The notes under the pieces are model-generated. The model had not been told where the DNA came from. It made no database searches and saw only the letters and a list, made by a program, of their open reading frames with translations. A stretch of DNA of 64,000 nucleotides from positions 496,001 to 560,000 of the forward strand of contig JACKHO010000004.1 of the NCBI GenBank assembly GCA_020638955.1. Reading direction: 5' to 3'. The translations under genes were made by a program, and so were the position numbers. Below, piece by piece: positions 1 through 8,353 of this stretch (positions are counted from its first letter, which is position 1; the number at the start of each line of letters is the position of its first letter). The DNA is from Planctomycetaceae bacterium (GTDB lineage Bacteria > Planctomycetota > Planctomycetia > Planctomycetales > Planctomycetaceae).

Positions 1-375
1 CAACGTGGCCTCATTGCTCAGCACTGTGAATGCAGGCGTTGCGACGGCAAAAGCCTGGAATTGCTGCTTAGCGTCGGCTTTATTGAATGCCAGTTGGGAT
101 GCTGCCGCATTACTGCCGGTGTATGGGATACGGTGAGCATCCAGCAGGGTTTGCAGTGTTCCATCTTCGCCAAAAGTACCGTGCAGGGCGTTGAAGACGA
201 CATCGAAATCAGACCAGATGATTTCATTCAAGTTGCTCAATTGGGGATCAATCAGAGTGACTTCGTGACCGCCAATCCGCAGGGCTTCGGCGACGTTCGA
301 TCCACTTTCCAGGCTAACGGTCCGTTCGGCCGATGTGCCTCCGTAGAGAACAGCAATGCGCAGTGATGCGTTCAT
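1..375 (-). CDS. ddl: D-alanine--D-alanine ligase, N-terminal part (cut by window edge)
   Basis: ATP-dependent ligase that joins two D-alanines in the cytoplasm for the peptidoglycan precursor. The minus-strand frame from 375 to the edge encodes 125 residues and has no stop because the gene continues outside the window. The start reads MNASLRIAVLYGGTSAERTV, matching the VLxGGxSxEREVSLxSG opening of Ddl, followed by NALHGTFGEDGTLQ and IPYTGSN, the N-terminal and early ATP-grasp motifs of the family. A good Shine-Dalgarno (AAGGAAGGA) lies 8-17 nt upstream of ATG 375, which fixes the start even though the frame stays open upstream. The catalytic C-terminal ATP-grasp region is not visible. Confidence 0.93.
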   Translation of the reverse strand, partial: MNASLRIAVLYGGTSAERTVSLESGSNVAEALRIGGHEVTLIDPQLSNLNEIIWSDFDVVFNALHGTFGEDGTLQTLLDAHRIPYTGSNAAASQLAFNKADAKQQFQAFAVATPAFTVLSNEATL

Positions 376-854
376 CAATTCAGTTCCTTCCTTGAAACTG
401 CTCTTCTTCTCTGGTCGCCCTGCTGCTGCGCTCTCTGTGGTTTCCAGACGACTGAGCAAGCGCAGCGGGCATTGTTCCTCATATTGACTTCGCAGCTCAA
501 GCCGAATCTGGCTCTCGGTACTCAATGTGATGGCGCGTGGGGAGTTGTCGCGACACTTGCCTGAGTTGTGTGCTTGATGCGATTTGCTCTGTAACTGAAT
601 TGTGCGAAGAGCTTTGCGGTGAATCGGTGTTGATCTTCGTGATTTGGTACGAGTGGTGCAATCTACTTTTTCATCTCCAGCAGGAAGAAGACATCCCGGG
701 GACAACCGGATGACTGGCTGGAAACGAAACAGAGGCAGGGAGTGCCGACGAAATTGGCTGCTGTACGGATTGAGCCTGTGTCCGGCCCGCCACCTGGCCG
801 CCGTGCAGCAGCCTTCAGGATTCCCCCCCAAACGCCCTGTACTGAAGTAAAACC
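376..854. other. Intergenic stretch without a supported gene
   Basis: This 479-bp stretch lies between the divergent ddl and the next plus-strand gene. Short open frames exist on both strands, but none has a recognisable product or a convincing ribosome binding site. The ddl frame stays open upstream for about 300 nt with unconvincing composition. The region presumably holds both divergent promoters, but no clear promoter elements were recognised. Confidence 0.5.
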
Positions 855-1586
855 ATGCCTACCACACTTGCCGCATTCCAGGATCAGATTTTTCGGGTGG
901 TTCGAGCCTTGCGATTTCCCGCTGAAACCCAGGAAACACGACGCCCTGCCCTTTCCCGTGCCCGCAAGCTGACGACGGAAGAAACGCAGGGACGATTTGC
1001 TCAACTTCACGAGTCGTGCGAATGGCTGCTGCCTGGCTTTGATGAACTGGACGCCCTCATGGTTCGCTACATCAGGGAAACGCCCATTCGCAATGAATCG
1101 TCACTGGGCGATGCGGAGCGATTCTTGGAATGGTTGGCGATGCGTGTCGACCTGACGGAACAGCAAATGGACACCGTGGTGTGTCAACAATCTCGCTACA
1201 CCGTGGAATTCGTCGCCGTAAAGAAGAAGCTGGCACACGCTCGCTTCCAGGAACTGCTTTCAAATAATCGCCGATTGGCAAAAGAGTTAGGTCACAATCG
1301 CAAGTTGACCATTCACCTGAATCCCGTACACGTCTGGACGACACTGGAGACGAGGGTGTACCTGGATGAGTATTCCACCATTCCGGCCACGGTTCTCTTC
1401 TATCCCGTGAATGCAGGTGTTGAAGGTGCCGTTGTCGAAGAGGACGTGGTTCCACTGCTGAAACAATTGAGCCGCCGCCCTTGTAAATTCGACGATCTTG
1501 TCGGCACCATGCCGCACTATGACCGGGATGATTTGATTGACATTGTTGCCGAACTGGTGCAGTTGGGCGTTGTTGCTCTGGCGTAA
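855..1586 (+). CDS. Hypothetical protein, 243 aa
   Basis: Not recognised. A soluble, charged protein without signal peptide or membrane segment. The first ~160 residues look mainly helical; the last ~45 (from about EDVVPLLKQLSRR) have the spacing of a small helical or winged-helix unit ending ELVQLGVVALA. Codon use looks like that of the surrounding housekeeping genes, and the frame is clean over 732 nt. It stands alone between divergent ddl and the next small gene; the Shine-Dalgarno is weak. No function is assigned. Confidence 0.7.
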   Translation: MPTTLAAFQDQIFRVVRALRFPAETQETRRPALSRARKLTTEETQGRFAQLHESCEWLLPGFDELDALMVRYIRETPIRNESSLGDAERFLEWLAMRVDLTEQQMDTVVCQQSRYTVEFVAVKKKLAHARFQELLSNNRRLAKELGHNRKLTIHLNPVHVWTTLETRVYLDEYSTIPATVLFYPVNAGVEGAVVEEDVVPLLKQLSRRPCKFDDLVGTMPHYDRDDLIDIVAELVQLGVVALA

Positions 1587-1759
1587 CCCACGTTTACAGA
1601 GGCGCAAATGGCGACTTCGTTCCAACCGCCCCCGCACATCCTGATTCCTTGACTGTCTCGGGCCTGGGGAAGAATTGCGGTGCGAATGCTGGTTGTCACT
1701 TGTGGAACGCGGTATGATTTCCCCTCATGTCTTGCCAAGCAAATTCCTCGGAGCATCCA

Positions 1760-2254
1760 ATGGCACAAAACGATCGAAACAAAAAGTGGTTGTGGCTGGG
1801 AGTCGGTACCGTCTTCGGCCTGATTCTCTCGTATTACTGTCCGCATGAACCCGCCTATGCAGAATCGGCCTCCTCGAGCGAACGGTTTGCGATGGCCACG
1901 GCAAAGTCCGGGATTGGTCAGAGCGATGCCGTGTTCGTCCTCGATATGGTGTCGGGACGTCTGGTGGGAGCGATTTACAGCCCACAAGGTGGTTTCACAC
2001 AGACATACGGCAGAAACCTCGCGGCCGACTTTAAGGTCGTTGAGAACGCTCAATACGTCATGGTGACAGGATTCGCTAACACGGCCGGAGGCGGCACCGG
2101 AGGCACGCCAGCAACGGGCGTCATCTACGTCGGCGAACTCAATTCTGGCATTGTCGGCTGTTACGGATTCCTGTTCACTCCTCAGGCAAATCGTCCCGTG
2201 CCCACGCGTGAACTGGCGGTTCTGGGAACGTTCCCCTGGCGTGGTGGTCCATAA
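1760..2254 (+). CDS. Small exported or membrane-anchored planctomycete-type protein
   Basis: A 164-residue protein starting MAQNDRNKKWLWLG, with one hydrophobic segment (about residues 8-26) ending in AYAES, so it is either exported or N-terminally anchored. The rest reads as a beta-rich domain (SDAVFVLDMVSGRLVGAIYS; later AQYVMVTGFAN, a Gly/Thr-rich loop and GVIYVGEL). The shape resembles a short conserved protein I recall from other planctomycetes, of unknown function. Start 1760 is preferred because GGAG lies 6 nt upstream; the in-frame ATG at 1727 has no Shine-Dalgarno. A strong terminator follows. Confidence 0.75.
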   Translation: MAQNDRNKKWLWLGVGTVFGLILSYYCPHEPAYAESASSSERFAMATAKSGIGQSDAVFVLDMVSGRLVGAIYSPQGGFTQTYGRNLAADFKVVENAQYVMVTGFANTAGGGTGGTPATGVIYVGELNSGIVGCYGFLFTPQANRPVPTRELAVLGTFPWRGGP

Positions 2255-2300
2255 TGCCGGCAGAACAGTGAGTTCTGCGGTTGAGTACATTTAACTGAGT

Positions 2301-2336
2301 GAGACCGTTGGTAGCGAACCCGCGGTCTCTTTTTTT
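2301..2336 (+). terminator. Rho-independent terminator between the 1760 gene and mnmA
   Basis: The stem GAGACCG (2301-2307) pairs with CGGTCTC (2323-2329), separated by a 15-nt loop and followed by a seven-T run (2330-2336). It ends transcription of the 1760-2254 gene. Its T run finishes 3 nt before the mnmA start codon at 2340, so it also occupies the place where an mnmA leader would be. Confidence 0.85.
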
Positions 2337-2339
2337 CAC

Positions 2340-3452
2340 ATGGCACGTGTCGTACTGGCGATGAGTGGCGGAGTGGACAGTTCCGCTTCAGCCTTGCTGC
2401 TCAAGCAGCAGGGTTTTGAAGTGGTGGGATTGTTCATGCGGTCGGGTACGTCCGCTGAGTCGTCCTGCTCGACGGACCTCCAACACGTCCTACCACTTGC
2501 TGAGACCAAGGCGCATAAACAGGGTTGTTGTAGCGCTTCCGATGCCGCCGACGCGCGTCGCGTCTCCGATGCACTCGACATTCCGTTCCATGCGGTAGAT
2601 TTCGAGGAAGGCTTCGGCCGCATCCAGGATTACTTCGCCGATGAGTATCTTGCCGGGCGCACGCCAAATCCTTGCGTTATGTGCAACATTTGGCTGAAGT
2701 TCGGCAAGCTATGGGACTTCGCCCAGCAAATTGACGCCCAGTATGTCGCTACCGGGCATTACGCTCAGTTGTTACCGCGTCCTGAGGCAAAGGGGAGCGT
2801 CGGGCTGTATCGCGGACTGGATGGCGCTAAGGATCAGTCCTACGTTTTGTTCGGGATTGAGCCTGAACTCCTCGACAAAATCCTGTTTCCGGTGGGTGGC
2901 TACACGAAACATGATATTCGCCAATTGGCGGCGGAGGCAGGACTGCGTACGGCCAACAAGCCTGACAGCCAGGAAATCTGCTTTATTCCGGACAATGACT
3001 ACGCCGCGTTTTTACAGCGGCACCGGGGACCACAGGAAACGGCGGGTGAACTAGTCGACACCGCTGGCAACGTCGTCGGGCATCACGACGGAATTCAGAA
3101 CTTTACCATTGGTCAGCGTCGTGGATTGGGAGTGACGTTTGGTTCACCCCGGTTCGTCGTTCGTATTGAGCCGGAAACCCGGCGCGTGGTCATTGGAACA
3201 AAGGATGAGTTGGGCCGGAGTGCGTTGGAAGCCGATCAAACGAATTGGCTGGTCGAGGACCTGCCTGAATCATTCTCCGCAACTGCTCAAATTCGATATC
3301 AGCATACGCCCGCTCCTTGTCAGGTGCAGCGGCTTGAAGGGAATCGCATGCGCGTTTCGTTCGACGAGCCGCAGTATGGCGTGGCGCCAGGGCAGGCCGT
3401 GGTCATTTACTCAGATGATTTGGTTTTGGGCGGCGGCTGGATTGCCAGTTGA
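2340..3452 (+). CDS. mnmA: tRNA-specific 2-thiouridylase MnmA
   Basis: Cytoplasmic enzyme that thiolates U34 of tRNA-Lys, -Glu and -Gln, using ATP and a sulfur relay. The 370-residue length fits the family. The PP-loop SGGVDSS is at residues 9-15; PNPCVMCN with the nucleophile Cys112 is at 109-116; ATGHYAQ is near 137; KDQSYVLFG is at 164-172; the second catalytic Cys214 lies in SQEICFIP. A Cys-containing insertion (about residues 36-66, AESSCS...QGCCSA) sits after the first strand. The MARVVLAMSGG start is typical, yet no Shine-Dalgarno is present because a terminator T run ends 3 nt upstream. The transcript may be leaderless or read through from upstream. Confidence 0.97.
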   Translation: MARVVLAMSGGVDSSASALLLKQQGFEVVGLFMRSGTSAESSCSTDLQHVLPLAETKAHKQGCCSASDAADARRVSDALDIPFHAVDFEEGFGRIQDYFADEYLAGRTPNPCVMCNIWLKFGKLWDFAQQIDAQYVATGHYAQLLPRPEAKGSVGLYRGLDGAKDQSYVLFGIEPELLDKILFPVGGYTKHDIRQLAAEAGLRTANKPDSQEICFIPDNDYAAFLQRHRGPQETAGELVDTAGNVVGHHDGIQNFTIGQRRGLGVTFGSPRFVVRIEPETRRVVIGTKDELGRSALEADQTNWLVEDLPESFSATAQIRYQHTPAPCQVQRLEGNRMRVSFDEPQYGVAPGQAVVIYSDDLVLGGGWIAS

Positions 3453-3610
3453 CCTCGTCCCCCAATATCTCTCCAATTCAAATTGAAAACAGGATGTTTT
3501 GTAATCCAGCGCGGGCCGTTACTCGTTGTCTACAAAGAGAGAGGGGCGTCTGAAGAATTGGAGTAATCATCGATTGGCGGGCGGCACAAGCAACGTAAGG
3601 ATTTATCGAC

Positions 3611-4852
3611 ATGGTTGCAGAGAACGATGGTCTCCCCCCGGGGAGCCATGACGGTAGCGACTCACCATCTGCAGACAGTCACGCCTACTACACGGAAGAA
3701 CAGAGCACAGAATCAATGGATGAGCATTCTGAATTCGATGTCACCCAGGCGTACGACTTTGCTGAGGCGGGTATTTGCCCTGAAGATCGAAAAGCGATTA
3801 CCGAATTAAACGGGAACTACGAGGACATTATCCTGCGTGACAACATTTCGGTCGAGCTCACGTATCAGTTCGTGCGCCGGCTGGGTGCTGGAGGTCAGGG
3901 AGTTGTGTATCTCACCGACCGGGCAGGCGCGTTCGGCGTGAATTTTCCGTTGGCCCTCAAGTTTCACCGCGTTGAGGGATATCAAACGGTTGCCATGTAC
4001 CGGAAGGAAATGGCCCGCCTCGCGCGCGTGAGCATGGAAATCTCGCGTATTCAGCAGGACCATTTGCTCGACATTTACAACGTCGTGGAATTCAATGGCA
4101 TTCTGGTGCTGGTCTCGGAGTGGGTCGATGGTCTCGACATTCGGCAACTCATGAGTCCCCGGACACTGCAGCACCTGAAAAAGAAGGTTGACCCTGAGCG
4201 GTACCAGGAAATCAATGATGTCGTGGTGACGAACGCGGGGATGCAGTCACGGTTCAAGGTCGGTATTGCAATATCCATTTTGCGCGAATGTCTGGCCGGG
4301 CTTTCGGCGCTGCATCGCGAGGGGATTGTGCATGCCGACGTGAAGCCCTCAAACATCATGGTGAAGCGATCGGGGAACTGCAAAATCATCGACCCGGGCT
4401 CTGCCTACCGAATCGACGCCCCTCCCTCGCGGCCACTTTGGACACCACGCTACGCGGCAGTGGAAGTGCTGGAAGGTGCCCCGCACACGCCCCTCTCCGA
4501 CCTGGCAAGTCTGGGCTACGTGCTGTTCGAAATGTTGACCGGCACTTATCCATTCGCCGGCACTGCCGACGGAGATGAACTTGTGGCAGTAAAAACTGCA
4601 CTCTGGGAGGATTTGGAGGACCGTTTGCCGGAAGACCTGCGGCGCAACAAAATCCTGGTGAAACTCATCAAACGTATGATCGCACCCCGACCCGAAGACC
4701 GGTTCAGTTCGCTCGACGAAGCCGATCACTCCCAAGAAGGGGCATCGGAAATTCAGCGCCAACTGGTCGTCATCAGGCTCGCCAGCGAATATCACAACGA
4801 CTTGCGCGTTCTCATGGACGAAATCGGCAACGAGTTCTCGTTCGATGGCTGA
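3611..4852 (+). CDS. Serine/threonine protein kinase (PknB-like kinase domain)
   Basis: A 413-residue cytoplasmic Hanks-type kinase. An acidic, probably disordered N-terminus (1-80) precedes the kinase domain (about 84-385). Visible elements are the glycine loop LGAGGQGVVY (91-100), the ATP lysine in LALKFH (Lys117), the catalytic loop HADVKPSN (241-248, Asp243) and the metal motif DPG (261-263, where DFG is usual), then a TPRYAAVEVL activation/P+1 segment. The HRD arginine is replaced by alanine. No transmembrane or sensor domain follows, so any signal input must come from partners. AAGGA lies about 9 nt upstream of the ATG. It appears monocistronic. Confidence 0.93.
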   Translation: MVAENDGLPPGSHDGSDSPSADSHAYYTEEQSTESMDEHSEFDVTQAYDFAEAGICPEDRKAITELNGNYEDIILRDNISVELTYQFVRRLGAGGQGVVYLTDRAGAFGVNFPLALKFHRVEGYQTVAMYRKEMARLARVSMEISRIQQDHLLDIYNVVEFNGILVLVSEWVDGLDIRQLMSPRTLQHLKKKVDPERYQEINDVVVTNAGMQSRFKVGIAISILRECLAGLSALHREGIVHADVKPSNIMVKRSGNCKIIDPGSAYRIDAPPSRPLWTPRYAAVEVLEGAPHTPLSDLASLGYVLFEMLTGTYPFAGTADGDELVAVKTALWEDLEDRLPEDLRRNKILVKLIKRMIAPRPEDRFSSLDEADHSQEGASEIQRQLVVIRLASEYHNDLRVLMDEIGNEFSFDG

Positions 4853-4984
4853 GAGTCCTGTGAAAGCAGTCGTCAGACGGGGAAGAAGAGCACTTCGCGC
4901 TACCTCATGGTCGACGACAGCAGTAGTGACTGGTAGTCTGATGTCCGTTACGTATCACTGGCTTCGACGAACAAGGAACTGAGG

Positions 4985-6118
4985 ATGATGCTGCGACTTT
5001 CACTGCTTGGCGTCGTTGTATGGACACTCTGTGGAACATCTCTCAAGGCGGCCGAAGCAAGTCGCGTCATCAATGCCGGAGAATTCGAATCGCTTCAGGC
5101 CGCGCTCGATGCCATCCCGGAAAGTGGAGGCGTCGTCCACTTGCCACCAGGTGAGTTTGAAATTAGCGAGCCGCTGCGACTCACGCGCGGTGATGTCTCC
5201 CTCCAAGGCTCGGGAACGGCCACGCATCTCATCAACAAAAACGAGACAGGTCAGCCTGCGTTGCTTATTGCTCATCCCGACTGCCAGGACGCCAAGACCG
5301 ATCGCAAGCATCAACTCTGGCGCGTGCATCTCAGCAACATGCGGATTACCGGAAACGAAAAAAGTGGACCCGGAATTGAGGCGCGGCAAATCAATGAAAT
5401 TTATCTCGAAGGCGTCACCGTCAGTGAAAACGGCGGTGATGGCATTTTCCTCAACTATTGTTACGAAGATCCACGCATTTCTGATTGTCTCGTTACCTAC
5501 AACAAGCGGAACGGCATCAACTTGCAGGGCTGCCACGACATTGTGGTCAATGCGAATCACTTTGAAGAAAACCAGGACGCCTTGCTCTGTGCCGACAGTT
5601 TCAACCTATGCATGAACGGCAATAACCTCGACGATCACCTGCGGCACGGCGTGGTTATCGAGAACACCTACGGCAGCGTACTCTCAGGAAACATGATTGA
5701 GGAATGCAACGAAACCGCCGTCATTCTCGACCGCGACTGCTACGGCGTGACCGTCAGTGCGAATGTCATTGCCCACAACGGTTCCGGTGTTGATTTGCGA
5801 GACGCTCACGGATGTGCCATTTCCGCCAATACATTCACCATACTTAAAACCAAAGCCCTCCGCATTGGTCCTGAAAGTGGTAGAATTACGGTCACCGGCA
5901 ACAACTTCTCCAACAGTTACATTGGTGAAAATAGCATCAAACGCAAAGTCGACGACGCGGCAGCTGGTGGCATTTGGATTGAAGGTGCGGACCAAATTGC
6001 TATTACCGGCAACGTCTTCTCCGGCCTGACGGAAAAGGCCGTTACGCTCCAGGGCGAACGCAAAAACATTGTGTTCGCCAACAATCTGCTCGTCGACGTT
6101 GAAAGTGACATCGAGTAA
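4985..6118 (+). CDS. Secreted right-handed beta-helix (pectate-lyase-fold) protein
   Basis: A 377-residue protein with a Sec signal peptide (LRLSLLGVVVWTLCGT then LKAAEA). The body begins with the pectate-lyase-superfamily opening (FESLQAALDAIPESGGVVHL, PPGEFEISEPL) and then repeats of roughly 22-24 residues of the parallel beta-helix type (EGVTVSENGGDGIFL, GNMIEECNETAVIL, SANVIAHNGSGVDL, TGNNFSN, TGNVFSGL). It probably binds or cleaves a polysaccharide outside the cytoplasm; catalytic residues cannot be assigned by eye. ATG 4988 directly follows ATG 4985 and either could be used. It is a single gene, with its 3' end facing rph. Confidence 0.88.
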   Translation: MMLRLSLLGVVVWTLCGTSLKAAEASRVINAGEFESLQAALDAIPESGGVVHLPPGEFEISEPLRLTRGDVSLQGSGTATHLINKNETGQPALLIAHPDCQDAKTDRKHQLWRVHLSNMRITGNEKSGPGIEARQINEIYLEGVTVSENGGDGIFLNYCYEDPRISDCLVTYNKRNGINLQGCHDIVVNANHFEENQDALLCADSFNLCMNGNNLDDHLRHGVVIENTYGSVLSGNMIEECNETAVILDRDCYGVTVSANVIAHNGSGVDLRDAHGCAISANTFTILKTKALRIGPESGRITVTGNNFSNSYIGENSIKRKVDDAAAGGIWIEGADQIAITGNVFSGLTEKAVTLQGERKNIVFANNLLVDVESDIE

Positions 6119-6181
6119 ACCACTTGGTTTACAGAACTTGCCCGCGCGACCGAGTCCGAATGGCACGACGTCGTGCGGCGA

Positions 6182-6904
6182 TCAAAACGGCCAGTTCTGG
6201 GCCAGAGTTTCCCGCTGCAGCGCAGTCAGCTCCGCAATTCCTTTGCGGGCGAGTGCGATTTGTCCGGTCAGTTCGTCGTCGCCGTAGGTGCCACGTTCGG
6301 CAGTTCCCTGGAGTTCGACAAACTGTCCATTACCGGTCATGACCACGTTCATGTCGACCTCGGCGGCGCTGTCTTCCACATAGTTGAGGTCCAGCAGGCA
6401 CTCGCCATTCAAGACGCCCACGCTAATGGCGGCGACGCTGTCCGTGAACACCGATTTCGGATCAAATTCCTCGGCTTCGATGGCGCAGACGGCATCAACC
6501 AGTGCAATGAAGCCGCCAGTAATGCTGAGGGTACGCGTCCCACCATCAGCCTTGAGAACATCGCAGTCGACGGTAATGACGCGGGCACCGAGTGCCTGCA
6601 TGTTGACGACGGCCCGCAGGCTGCGTCCAATGAGGCGTTGGATTTCGGTGCCGCGTCCGTCGGTCCGCCGAGCTTTTCGTGGTGCGGTGCTCCCCGGCAG
6701 CATGTTGTACTCAGCAGTCACCCAGCCGCTGGGATTCGGGTCGGCCTTTTTCCACGGCGGCAGGTCCTCGCTGACGCTCGCGGTACACATAATGGTCGTG
6801 TCCCCCGCCCGAATGAGCAGACTGCCAGGCGCCGCACTATGGAAGGGGCGCTGAATGGTAATGGGGCGGAGAGCGTTGGCGCTGCGGCCATCGTGGCGTG
6901 ACAT
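6182..6904 (-). CDS. rph: Ribonuclease PH
   Basis: Phosphorolytic 3'-5' exoribonuclease trimming tRNA 3' ends in the cytoplasm. The 240 residues match the full family length. Signatures include the RxDGR-type start (SRHDGRSANALRPI), GDTTIMCTASV (34-44), RTDGRGTEIQRLIGRSLRAV (80-99, with the conserved arginines) and DCDVLKADGGTRTLSITGG (the phosphate-binding DGGTR motif). It lies convergent to the beta-helix gene and divergent to the NagA-like gene, so it looks monocistronic. ATG 6904 is used. A 242-codon plus-strand frame over the same DNA is an antisense shadow. Confidence 0.96.
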   Translation of the reverse strand: MSRHDGRSANALRPITIQRPFHSAAPGSLLIRAGDTTIMCTASVSEDLPPWKKADPNPSGWVTAEYNMLPGSTAPRKARRTDGRGTEIQRLIGRSLRAVVNMQALGARVITVDCDVLKADGGTRTLSITGGFIALVDAVCAIEAEEFDPKSVFTDSVAAISVGVLNGECLLDLNYVEDSAAEVDMNVVMTGNGQFVELQGTAERGTYGDDELTGQIALARKGIAELTALQRETLAQNWPF

Positions 6905-7034
6905 GAGCGAGGTTTCTTCAGTTGAGATTTCTGCTGGAATGCCGCAGTCTGGCCAACCGTCCCGAAGTTTTCAAATGACGTGATGTCACAACCACGATAA
7001 ACTTTCGGAACCCCATCCACTCGACTCTCGCCCC

Positions 7035-8177
7035 ATGACGCACGACATGAACATTACGGGACGCCATATTGCAACCGGCAAGGCCATTGAGGTGTGCTGC
7101 GACGGAGGGCGGATTGCGTCGATTACTTCGCTGGATGTTTCGGACGCCGAGTTGGCTGAATTGCCGTGGATTGCACCGGGTCTGTTCGATGTTCAGGTGA
7201 ACGGTGCCAACGACATTTGGTTCAGTGACGAAAACCTGACGGTCGATGACGTTGCCAACGTCCTGCAGACCTTCCGTCGGCACGGAGTTCATCGCCTCTT
7301 CCCGACGCTCATTACGAATTCCTCCGAGGCACTTTGTCATGGATTTGATGTCATTCGCCAGGCCTGCGAAGAGGAAAGCTGGATCAACAACATGGTGGCG
7401 GGATGCCATTTGGAAGGGCCGTTCATTTCTGCAGAAGATGGTCCCCGCGGGGCGCATCCGCTGCATCACGTGCGTGGTTGTGACTGGAATGAATTTCAGA
7501 AGTGGCAGCAGGCGTCGGGAAACCGCATCAAACTGGTAACGCTCGCCCCAGAATCTGACGGGGCATCGGAGTTCATCAGGCAATTCACGGGCACTGGCGG
7601 AGTTTGCGCCATTGGACACACAGCGGCAACGAGCGCTCAGATTGCTGCTGCAGTTGATGCGGGGGCCAGATTGTCGACGCACTTTGGTAATGGAGCACAC
7701 GCCCAGATGCGGCGGCATCCCAACTATTTGTGGGATCAACTGGCCGAACCACGGCTCTGGGCAAGTCTCATTACCGACGGGCATCACATTCCTGCCAGCG
7801 TGGTCCGGTCCGTCCTGCTGGCTAAAGGGCAGGACAACGTCATCATCACCTGCGACTCCTCCGGCTTGGCGGGATGTCCTCCCGGAGTGTACGACGCCGC
7901 GGGCGGACAGTGCGAAGTGCTCGAAGATGGTCGCGTGGTCGTGGCAGGTCAGCGGGAATACCTTGCAGGTTCAGGAGCATTCACCGATGACTGTGTCCTC
8001 GGCATGACTCAGTTGGGCGGTGTGAGCTTGTGTGAGGCCTGGAACATGGCTTCCGCCAATCCTGCCAGACTGTTTGGTGTAAAAACGCCGCAGTTCAAAG
8101 CTGACGAACCGGCCGAGTTGGTCGCCTTTCATATCAGTAATGGTCGATGCCAGTTCGTGGCGGGCACGGAGTTTTGA
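7035..8177 (+). CDS. nagA: N-acetylglucosamine-6-phosphate deacetylase-like amidohydrolase
   Basis: A 380-residue cytoplasmic TIM-barrel amidohydrolase expected to remove acetate from GlcNAc-6-P during amino-sugar recycling. Metal and substrate motifs are in order: APGLFDVQVNGA (48-59), HLEGPFI with metal Glu (125-131), GHTAA (194-198), THFGNGAH (215-222), TDGHH (247-251) and the catalytic Asp in TCDSSGLAG (Asp274). The usual HLFNAM block is altered to HFGNGAH, so the sugar pocket may differ from the classical enzyme. The start may be 7035 or the internal ATG 7047 (MNITG). No nagB or PTS gene is adjacent. Confidence 0.85.
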   Translation: MTHDMNITGRHIATGKAIEVCCDGGRIASITSLDVSDAELAELPWIAPGLFDVQVNGANDIWFSDENLTVDDVANVLQTFRRHGVHRLFPTLITNSSEALCHGFDVIRQACEEESWINNMVAGCHLEGPFISAEDGPRGAHPLHHVRGCDWNEFQKWQQASGNRIKLVTLAPESDGASEFIRQFTGTGGVCAIGHTAATSAQIAAAVDAGARLSTHFGNGAHAQMRRHPNYLWDQLAEPRLWASLITDGHHIPASVVRSVLLAKGQDNVIITCDSSGLAGCPPGVYDAAGGQCEVLEDGRVVVAGQREYLAGSGAFTDDCVLGMTQLGGVSLCEAWNMASANPARLFGVKTPQFKADEPAELVAFHISNGRCQFVAGTEF

Positions 8178-8353
8178 GTATCACGTCACGTTGTCCAAAA
8201 AAGTTGACAGTAAACCGCCCGTTCGAGGTTGCGTCTTTTCGTTTGCTCGGCAATCCTTCAAGTGCGTCTCAAATTCGGTTTCACATGGCGTGAACCAATC
8301 CTTTTGAGCAGTAGAAACAACGAGGCGGCGACGTCGAGCGCCGGGCATGTGTC

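Noticed and set aside
376..700. In-frame upstream extension of ddl
   Set aside because: The frame stays open, but ATG 375 has a strong Shine-Dalgarno and begins exactly at the Ddl N-terminus; the extension has no conserved pattern.
1517..2290. 257-codon minus-strand open frame
   Set aside because: It covers the end of one plus-strand gene and all of the next; its product is Arg/Cys/His-rich in the manner of an antisense shadow.
6173..6901. 242-codon plus-strand open frame
   Set aside because: It is antisense to rph over almost its full length, and rph has all family motifs.
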